NCBI GenBank assembly: GCA_021784535.1
Contig: JAJYHW010000030.1
Location: forward strand, 1-11,335
Length of the DNA: 11,335 nt
Reading direction: 5' to 3'
From: a bacterium
Lineage (GTDB): Bacteria; Patescibacteriota; Microgenomatia; Levybacterales; UBA12049
The notes beneath the pieces were generated by a model. That model did not search any database, was not told the origin of the DNA, and saw only the letters and a program-made list of their open reading frames with translations. This document shows, in pieces, positions 1 through 5,588 of this stretch. A program made the translations under genes and the position numbers. Position 1 is the stretch's first letter. Each line of letters begins with the position of its first letter.

Positions 1-1025
<1,025 letters not shown>

Positions 1026-1077
1026 GCACGTTTTTCTCTTCACTTTTTGAGGAGCTATTCCAATTATATTATATATT

Positions 1078-1202
1078 GAAGTCTTTCGGTCTCTTGAGCG
1101 GTGTGGAACCATCTCTTCCCATTCCGAACAGAGCAATGAAACATGCCAGCGTTTACGATACTGGGCTTTCCTGGGACAATAGATCGAGGCCGGAGAACTT
1201 CA
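1078..1202 (+). rRNA. rrf: 5S ribosomal RNA
   Basis: It follows the 23S gene after a spacer of about 50 bases with no tRNA. The conserved core GAGCGGTG (1096-1103), CCATTCCGAAC (1119-1129) and ATGAAAC (1137-1143) matches bacterial 5S. Helix I forms from GAAGTCTTTCGG at the 5' end and CCGGAGAACTTC at the 3' end with one mismatch. It continues outward into an AT-rich stem (1067-1082 with 1197-1212, 16 bp), which probably helps processing. Exact mature ends cannot be fixed from sequence alone. Confidence 0.9.
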
Positions 1203-1247
1203 ATATATAATAACTAAACAGGGTTTGGGATAAAAAAGTTTAGCACC

Positions 1248-1276
1248 TTGCTACTCGTTTGCTATAGTGATATACT
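1248..1276 (+). promoter_or_regulatory. Sigma70-type promoter for the S1 gene
   Basis: A -35 box TTGCTA (1248-1253) and a -10 box TATACT (1271-1276) are separated by exactly 17 bases. A start near 1283 would give a leader of about 27 nt carrying the ribosome binding site AAAGG (1294-1298) ahead of ATG 1310. The placement implies that S1 is transcribed separately from the rRNA genes. Confidence 0.6.
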
Positions 1277-1309
1277 TACAATATCTTATTGTGAAAGGTA
1301 ACATGATGA

Positions 1310-1672
1310 ATGGCAAAATTTTCTTCAACTAATTCTAACCCCCAAAGCGCAATGGCGCAGCTGCTTGCAAAGCATCAAAATAAATTTGTAACGCTCAAAA
1401 AAGGCGAAAGCGTTAAGGCAAAGATTACCAAACTTACACATAATGAAATTCTTGTGGATGCCGGCGCGAAGACAGAAGCAGTAGTCATGGAGCGTGATAA
1501 GCGTATCATTGCGACAATTATGAGTCTATTTAAAGTTGGCGATACGGTTGAGGTTAATGTGCTTAATCCTGAATCTGAGAGCGGTCAGTCAGTTGTTTCC
1601 TTGCGTCGATACCTTGGCAATTTGGCATGGGAGAAACTTGAGGCATTGCAAAAGAATTCAGAGCAGCAGTAG
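1310..1672 (+). CDS. rpsA: Ribosomal protein S1-like, N-terminal part, ended by an in-frame TAG
   Basis: This encodes the first 120 residues of an S1-family protein. S1 binds single-stranded mRNA on the 30S subunit and helps start translation. A low-complexity N terminus (residues 1-20) is followed by one S1/OB-fold repeat (about residues 26-100, with KKGESVKAKITKL, FKVGDTVEVNVL and VVSLRRY) and the linker WEKLEALQKNSEQQ. The start ATG 1310 is supported by AAAGG 11 bases upstream; two ATGs at 1303 and 1306 are in another frame. The frame then meets TAG at 1670-1672 and continues without shift into three more S1 repeats. Aligned with the common S1 pattern in which a Glu precedes the second repeat, the TAG occupies one ordinary codon, so GAG or CAG changed to TAG is the simplest reading. 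It may be a nonsense mutation, a sequence error or a readthrough site. Confidence 0.8.
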   Translation: MAKFSSTNSNPQSAMAQLLAKHQNKFVTLKKGESVKAKITKLTHNEILVDAGAKTEAVVMERDKRIIATIMSLFKVGDTVEVNVLNPESESGQSVVSLRRYLGNLAWEKLEALQKNSEQQ

Positions 1673-2407
1673 GTGACTGTGAAAGATATCAGTAAGGCAG
1701 GCTATGTTGTTGATACTGCGTTTGGCGTTTCAGGATTTTTACCTCAATCGCACGTTGCATATACTCAGGATGGACTCAATCCTGGCCAGACAGTGAAAGC
1801 GCGTGTGCTTGAGTTGAACCGTTCAGATAATAAAGTTATTTTTTCTCAAAAGCAATCTCTTTCTGCTGAAGAATTTTCGGCTTTGGCAAAGCAATACAAA
1901 GTCGGTGAAAAAATGAAGGTAACTGTTACGACAATTACTCCATTTGGTATCTATGTCGCGTTGCCAAAAACAAAAGATACAAAGATTGAGAATGAGCTGG
2001 AAGGATTTATTCATATTTCTGAAATATCCTGGGATAAGGTGATTGATTTGGGTGATTTGTTTGAAGTTGGTGAAGAGATTGAAGCTGCCTTGACAAAATT
2101 TGATAATGAAACTCGACGCATCAGTCTCTCGATCAAGCGTTTAACAACAGATCCATTTGAAACTTTTATGAAAGAATATCCTGTTGATACAAGGATACAG
2201 GGAATAGTTACTGCTATTGAAAACGGAGATGTGCTGTTCTCGTTTGGTGAAGGAGCTGAGGGAATTTTAAGAAAAGATAAAATTCCACCAGCAATGAACT
2301 ATACAGAAGGCCAGGAGGTAAATCTTACAATTTCAGATTATGATAGACGCAAGCATCGCATCCTCGTTTCACCGGTACTGCTGGAAAAGCCAATGGGTTA
2401 TCGGTAG
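1673..2407 (+). CDS. rpsA: Ribosomal protein S1-like, C-terminal part (three S1 repeats)
   Basis: This is the same frame as the preceding 120 codons, directly after the TAG. Three further S1 repeats are visible in this 244-residue stretch: about residues 1-63 (VTVKDISKAG, VSGFLPQSH, KVIFSQKQ), 75-157 (VGEKMKVTVTTITPFGIYV, LEGFIHISEISW, RISLSIKRL) and 169-240 (IQGIVTAIENGDVLFSF, AEGILRKDKIP, HRILVSPVL). With the first part the whole protein would be about 365 residues and four repeats, fewer than the six of E. coli S1 but common in small genomes. GTG 1673 abuts the TAG, so termination and reinitiation is formally possible, but no good Shine-Dalgarno sequence precedes it. The real stop is TAG 2405-2407, which shows that TAG does terminate here. 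I infer one gene, not two. Confidence 0.8.
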   Translation: MTVKDISKAGYVVDTAFGVSGFLPQSHVAYTQDGLNPGQTVKARVLELNRSDNKVIFSQKQSLSAEEFSALAKQYKVGEKMKVTVTTITPFGIYVALPKTKDTKIENELEGFIHISEISWDKVIDLGDLFEVGEEIEAALTKFDNETRRISLSIKRLTTDPFETFMKEYPVDTRIQGIVTAIENGDVLFSFGEGAEGILRKDKIPPAMNYTEGQEVNLTISDYDRRKHRILVSPVLLEKPMGYR

Positions 2408-2486
2408 ATTTAAGATATAAGATTTATGATTTAAGAAGAATAAATAATTTTTTATCTTATATCCTGCATCTTAAATCTTATATCTG
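2408..2486. repeat. AT-rich inverted repeat between the S1 gene and radA
   Basis: AGATATAAGATTTA (2413-2426) and its exact reverse complement TAAATCTTATATCT (2472-2485) form 14-bp arms. Further near-copies of the unit ATCTTATATC lie between them. The strand carries no long T run after the second arm, so a terminator function is not clear. It looks like one of the degenerate intergenic repeats that recur in such genomes. Confidence 0.6.
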
Positions 2487-2521
2487 GAATACCTCTGTTT
2501 TTCTTTTCTCCTGCCTCGGAG

Positions 2522-2527
2522 TATAAT
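2522..2527 (+). promoter_or_regulatory. -10 box of radA, placed for a leaderless start
   Basis: A perfect TATAAT at 2522-2527 predicts transcription starting around 2534, which is the A of the radA ATG. The -35 region is weak (TTTTCT at 2499-2504 if the spacing is 17). GGAG at 2518-2521 could alternatively act as a ribosome binding site, but its 12-base spacing is long and it would lie upstream of the predicted transcript start. Confidence 0.45.
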
Positions 2528-2533
2528 AAAGAT

Positions 2534-3955
2534 ATGGCAAAGAAAGCGACTGTTAATTTCGTCTGTCAGGAATGCGGCTATGATAGTCCTCAATGGCTTG
2601 GGAAGTGCCCCGAATGCGGTTCATGGAATTCTATGAAAGAATTCACTATCCGGAATAACGTTTCCAGATTGGCAACCGGTAGCGCTGTCTTAGAAATTGC
2701 AAAACCGCAAAAACTACAAGAAATTGCAAGTCAGGAAACATCGAGAATTCAAACTAAATATCAGGAATTGAACAATGTTTTAGGCGGTGGCATTGTCAAA
2801 GGTTCTGCGATATTGATTGCCGGTGATCCGGGAGTTGGAAAGTCGACTCTCTTACTGCAGTTAGCATTGAGTTTGTCACAAGGATTAGAAAGCGCTCAAA
2901 AGAGCGCTTATAAAGTTTTATATATCTCTGGAGAGGAGTCGGTTGAACAAGTCAAGATGCGTGCTGACAGAGTAGCAGTAACTATTTTTGGCGCAAAGAC
3001 TGAGAACAATAATTTATATCTTGTTTCTCTTACAGATGCCGACGCAATTGTTGAGCAAATTGCTGATATGAAACCGGATCTTGTGATCATCGATTCTATT
3101 CAAACAGTTGAATCACAAAATGTATCAGGATTGTCAGGTTCGGTTGCACAGGTGCGCTATTCGGCATTGCAGTTTATACGAGTTGCAAAGCAATATGCTA
3201 TTCCTATCGTGATAGTCGGACATGTCACGAAAGAGGGAATGGTTGCCGGACCTATGGTGTTATCTCATATGGTGGATACTGTCCTTTTTTTGGAAGGAGA
3301 GAAATTCGCAAAGACGCGAATTCTCAGAAGTTTAAAAAACCGATTTGGACCTGTTGATGAAGTAGGGATTTTTTTGATGGAAGAGAATGGAATGCAGGAG
3401 ATAAGCAGTCCGGATCAATTGTTTCTTGGTCCTTTAGCAAATTCAGAACAGGTTACGCCGGGAAGCGTGCTTGTTTCAACATTGGAAGGATCACGTGCTT
3501 TTCTTGTTGAAATACAGGCACTAGTGGTCACTACGCGGCTTCCTATGCCTCGAAGAGTTGTCTCAGGAGTTGATGGAAGACGTGTCGAGTTGTTGCTTGC
3601 TGTTTTGCAGAAACATTGTCATTTGCCATTGGATACAATGGATGTGTTTGTCAATGTCGCCGGTGGTATGAAGCTTACCGATCCGGGCATTGACCTAGGG
3701 ATATGTCTTGCTGTATATTCAAGTTTAAAAAATATTGCTTTGGAAAAGACAGTTGGTATAGCTGAAGTCGGCTTGTTGGGAGAATTGCGAGTTGTAAGCG
3801 GATTGGACAAGAGGGTGAAGGAGTCGGAAAAATTGGGATTCAAAAATATCGTCACAGCGAAAAAGTATAAGACGTTGAGAGAAGTACTTACAAGAGTAAG
3901 TAAATCCGAATATCTAAATCCGAAATCCGAACCAAATACAAATGACAAAAATTAA
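2534..3955 (+). CDS. radA: DNA repair protein RadA (branch migration ATPase)
   Basis: RadA is a RecA-like hexameric helicase that helps process recombination intermediates during DNA repair. The N-terminal C4 zinc finger is complete (C11, C14, C25, C28). The RecA-like core carries Walker A GDPGVGKST (97-105, with K103), Walker B LVIIDS ending at D187-S188, and the RadA-specific KNRFG motif (268-272). A Lon-protease-like C-terminal domain follows (about 285-450, with LPMPRRVVSGVDGRR and the DPGIDLG segment). The length of 473 residues is close to the usual 450-460. The last 18 or so residues (SKSEYLNPKSEPNTNDKN) are encoded by an intergenic-type repeat and are probably not part of the conserved fold. 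A PIN-TRAM gene follows after 39 bases, a neighbourhood known from Firmicutes. Start ATG 2534 precedes the zinc finger at the normal distance. Confidence 0.96.
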   Translation: MAKKATVNFVCQECGYDSPQWLGKCPECGSWNSMKEFTIRNNVSRLATGSAVLEIAKPQKLQEIASQETSRIQTKYQELNNVLGGGIVKGSAILIAGDPGVGKSTLLLQLALSLSQGLESAQKSAYKVLYISGEESVEQVKMRADRVAVTIFGAKTENNNLYLVSLTDADAIVEQIADMKPDLVIIDSIQTVESQNVSGLSGSVAQVRYSALQFIRVAKQYAIPIVIVGHVTKEGMVAGPMVLSHMVDTVLFLEGEKFAKTRILRSLKNRFGPVDEVGIFLMEENGMQEISSPDQLFLGPLANSEQVTPGSVLVSTLEGSRAFLVEIQALVVTTRLPMPRRVVSGVDGRRVELLLAVLQKHCHLPLDTMDVFVNVAGGMKLTDPGIDLGICLAVYSSLKNIALEKTVGIAEVGLLGELRVVSGLDKRVKESEKLGFKNIVTAKKYKTLREVLTRVSKSEYLNPKSEPNTNDKN

Positions 3956-3993
3956 AATGAAAAAATACTTCGAATTTCGTGCTTCGAATTTCG
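3900..3993. repeat. AT-rich dispersed repeat of the TTCGAATTTCG type
   Basis: Units such as AAATCCGAATATC, AAATCCGAAATCCGAA, CAAATGACAAAAATTAAAAT and CTTCGAATTTCG (twice, at 3969 and 3983) make up this stretch. On the reverse strand it reads TTCGGATTTCGGATTTAGAT, closely matching the element upstream of aroC (9718-9750). Its left half lies inside the 3' end of radA and supplies the last codons. Its right half runs up to the annotated start of the PIN-TRAM gene. Confidence 0.65.
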
Positions 3994-3994
3994 A

Positions 3995-4825
3995 ATGTTG
4001 AGCTCTGAACTTATGGATAAAAAAGAAACAGTTAATAAATCAGTTGAAATTGCACTATTGGAGAAAACAGAAATAGAAAAAAGAACGCCACCGTTTTCTC
4101 CCAATATAATTGGCGCGATTGCTGATGAAGTATCAAAGACACTTATCAGCCGCTTGCCTGGTGTTATGAGAGCGCGTGCGCGTAAAAAAATAGTTAAGAA
4201 AGCCAAAAAGATAGAGAATGCAATTTTTCTTGATACGTCAGCAATTATCGATGGCCGCATATTTGATGTTATTTATCTGGGACTTCTCAATGGAACAGTT
4301 GTGATTACTTCGCATATTCTTCTTGAATTGAAGCATCTTGCAGATACACAAAATACCGTAAAAAGAGTTCGCGGAAGAAAGGGTCTGGAGGCTTTGGAAA
4401 AACTTCGTAAAGCAAAGCAGATTAAGGTACTTGTTTTACCTGAGGAAAATAGTAGGCAAGATAGCAAGGTGACGGAACGAATTGAAGTTGATGAGCAGCT
4501 GATTAAAACGGCAAAATTTCATAAAGGAAAAATTATTACCTGCGATTATAATCTGGAGAAAAAAGCCAGTATTGACAATGTGACTGCGGTGAACATGAAT
4601 GCTCTGGCAAATTGTCTGAAGGCCGTTGCGGTTCCCGGTGAGTCACTCCATGTCAAAATTGCTCATCTGGGCAAAGATAAGACGCAAGGAGTTGGCTATC
4701 TGGACGATGGTACGATGATTGTGGTTGAAGAAGGAAGCGGAGATTTAAACAAGTCACTTGATGTAGTTGTTTCACGGATTATTCAGACTGCAACGGGGAG
4801 AATATTGTTTGCGAAGAAAATCTAG
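3995..4825 (+). CDS. PIN-TRAM domain protein (YacL-like) without membrane segments
   Basis: A VapC-like PIN ribonuclease fold spans about residues 76-195 and a TRAM RNA-binding domain about 213-275 (VPGESLHVKIAHLGKDKTQG). The four acidic residues expected in a PIN active site are present: D80 in FLDTSAIIDGRI, E111 in ELKHLAD, D166 in VDEQLIKTAK and D184 in TCDYNLEKKA. A metal-dependent nuclease is therefore plausible, though the substrate is unknown. Firmicute YacL has about four N-terminal transmembrane helices; here the N terminus is about 70 polar, basic residues, so the protein should be soluble. The first ATG (3995) lies in the repeat; ATG 4013 (M7, MDKKETVNK) is an equally likely start and neither has a clear ribosome binding site. 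It follows radA, as yacL follows radA-disA in Bacillus, and may be cotranscribed with it. Confidence 0.85.
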   Translation: MLSSELMDKKETVNKSVEIALLEKTEIEKRTPPFSPNIIGAIADEVSKTLISRLPGVMRARARKKIVKKAKKIENAIFLDTSAIIDGRIFDVIYLGLLNGTVVITSHILLELKHLADTQNTVKRVRGRKGLEALEKLRKAKQIKVLVLPEENSRQDSKVTERIEVDEQLIKTAKFHKGKIITCDYNLEKKASIDNVTAVNMNALANCLKAVAVPGESLHVKIAHLGKDKTQGVGYLDDGTMIVVEEGSGDLNKSLDVVVSRIIQTATGRILFAKKI

Positions 4826-4829
4826 GCTC

Positions 4830-4899
4830 AAAAAAACTCGTCTCCTCTGAAGAGGTAAGAGCTCCTGCCCAAAGCCCCTACCTCATCACAAAAGACGAG
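4830..4899 (-). terminator. Structured intrinsic terminator on the minus strand
   Basis: On the minus strand an outer stem CTCGTCT/AGACGAG (4899-4893 with 4843-4837) is followed directly by seven T (4836-4830). Inside it a continuous 12-bp hairpin (4884-4873 with 4863-4852, with G-U pairs) closes a 9-nt loop. On the plus strand there is no T run after the stem, so it should stop minus-strand transcription arriving from the 5299-5147 gene or beyond. It sits 5 bases past the end of the plus-strand PIN-TRAM gene. Confidence 0.6.
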
Positions 4900-4957
4900 C
4901 TGTGAAAAATCTTGATTTGTCAAGAAAATAATCAATTTTTAGCCTCGACTATTTTAC

Positions 4958-4986
4958 TTGACACGTTTTCAATTATGGTGTATTTT
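4958..4986 (+). promoter_or_regulatory. Consensus sigma70-type promoter of the short transcription unit
   Basis: A perfect -35 TTGACA (4958-4963), a 17-base spacer and -10 TATTTT (4981-4986) predict a start near 4992-4994. No annotated plus-strand gene follows before 9 kb; the only downstream element is a terminator about 110 bases away. Confidence 0.6.
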
Positions 4987-4991
4987 TAATC

Positions 4992-5104
4992 ATGGCAATT
5001 AGTTTTATTCCTGCCTGAAGGACTAAATGCCAAATTTACCCTAAGAGCATTGCTTATCGTGCCTGAACTTATCTTTTGAGTAACGAAAGCGATGCTCTTT
5101 TTTT
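4992..5104 (+). ncRNA. Candidate small RNA or micro-ORF transcript of about 112 nt
   Basis: Promoter and terminator delimit a short unit. Two structures are visible. A 5' hairpin pairs TGGCA (4993-4997) with TGCCA (5028-5032) and, inside it, TTAG with CTAA. A long 3' hairpin carries the terminator. It matches none of the RNAs I can recognise: no SRP GGAAG apical loop, no 6S bubble and no tRNA-like part. Two tiny reading frames are also present: ATG 4992, MAISFIPA, ending at TGA 5018 and starting on the predicted first transcript base; and ATG 5027, MPNLP, preceded by AAGGA at a 4-base spacing. Whether it acts as RNA, as peptides, or as an attenuator without a downstream gene cannot be told from sequence. 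Its antisense strand would be transcribed if the 50-residue minus-strand gene runs on to the terminator at 4830. Confidence 0.5.
5044..5104 (+). terminator. Intrinsic terminator of the short unit
   Basis: AGAGCATTGCTT (5044-5055) pairs with AAGCGATGCTCT (5087-5098) over 12 bp with one G-U pair. The stem is extended inside by TCGT/ACGA and ACTTA/TGAGT. Seven T (5098-5104) follow directly, as expected for a Rho-independent terminator on the plus strand. Confidence 0.75.
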
Positions 5105-5146
5105 GCGCTACAAATTCGCATACATTCGTATCTTGTTAAAGGTCTG

Positions 5147-5299
5147 TTATGCCAGATTGACCGGCATACCAATTCCTAATTCTTTCATCTTCTGAAATTG
5201 CTGTCTTCCAAATGTAACAAGCTTTTCCCGCTGATAATCAGCGATTGTCTTTCGTTTTTGAGTCTTTTGATTAGTAAATAATAAGGTCATCAATTTCAT
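5147..5299 (-). CDS. Small basic protein of 50 residues, unknown function
   Basis: I do not recognise this protein. The frame reads MKLMTLLFTNQKTQKRKTIA, then DYQREKLVTFGRQQFQKMKE, then LGIGMPVNLA and TAA. It is basic, with a probable amphipathic helix in the middle and a proline-containing C-terminal end. There is no convincing membrane segment or cysteine pair. Support comes from its promoter: TTGACA and TACTAT with exactly 17 bases between them place the transcript start about 5 bases before the ATG, so the mRNA would be nearly leaderless, with no room for a Shine-Dalgarno sequence. It lies between the short plus-strand unit and the LysM gene, and shares its strand with the latter. Its size puts it below common ORF length cut-offs. 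Confidence 0.55.
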   Translation of the reverse strand: MKLMTLLFTNQKTQKRKTIADYQREKLVTFGRQQFQKMKELGIGMPVNLA

Positions 5300-5310
5300 A
5301 GTACAGATAA

Positions 5311-5339
5311 ATAGTAGCATAACAAAATATCAATGTCAA
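5311..5339 (-). promoter_or_regulatory. Consensus promoter of the 50-residue gene
   Basis: Read on the minus strand, TTGACA (5339-5334), a 17-base spacer and TACTAT (5316-5311) predict a start near 5304, five bases upstream of ATG 5299. Confidence 0.65.
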
Positions 5340-5418
5340 CCTATAATATTATCTTTAGTAAAACATCAGAGTCTTATAGTAAACATATAGTAATTTAGCT
5401 TGTTATATCAACATTTAT

Positions 5419-5446
5419 AACTTATTCACATTGATGTGGATAAGTT
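5419..5446. repeat. Inverted pair of DnaA-box-like 9-mers
   Basis: TTATTCACA (5422-5430) on the plus strand is one base off the DnaA box consensus, and TGTGGATAA (5435-5443) is a perfect box on the minus strand. Together with flanking bases they form 12-bp arms (5419-5430 with 5435-5446) around a TTGA loop. The surrounding 5340-5420 is very AT-rich. The same sequence could fold as an RNA hairpin, but no T run follows on either strand. Confidence 0.4.
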
Positions 5447-5500
5447 CGGGAAAGAAAAAGAGCAAAAGCGGAGGCGTTGAAATAGGTCGTTGAATACTTA

Positions 5501-5588
5501 TTACATTCCATTTACTATCTGGGGTAGCATGGTGCGCAGAGAAGGATGATTAGAGTCATAACGAAGGGTGTGCTTTAGGCTGCTGTGA
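5501..5588 (-). pseudogene. Glycosyltransferase-like 3' tail, second copy, after the LysM gene
   Basis: In a frame different from the LysM gene, the minus strand reads YDSNHSSLKHTLR then YDSNHPSLRTMLPQIVNGM and TAA (5503-5501). The second unit matches the end of the glycosyltransferase at 7463 (YDYKPSLRTMLPPIIKGSL), and the DNA match is strong (CTGCGCACCATGCT is identical in both). The two YDSNH units are tandem copies of each other. It is either a gene remnant or the true C terminus of the LysM protein reached through a one-base shift in the T6 run at 5605-5610. Confidence 0.5.

Noticed and set aside
1214..1243. CTAAAC/GTTTAG stem after 5S rRNA as rRNA terminator
   Set aside because: The stem is weak, the loop is long and no T run follows.
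4910..4925. TCTTGA/TCAAGA hairpin with a TTGACA on the minus strand
   Set aside because: No -10 box lies at a fitting distance and the stem is only 6 bp, so neither a promoter nor a terminator is supported.
4992..5104. SRP RNA, 6S RNA or a known riboswitch
   Set aside because: The conserved SRP apical loop, the 6S open bubble and known riboswitch cores are not seen, and no plus-strand gene follows to be controlled.
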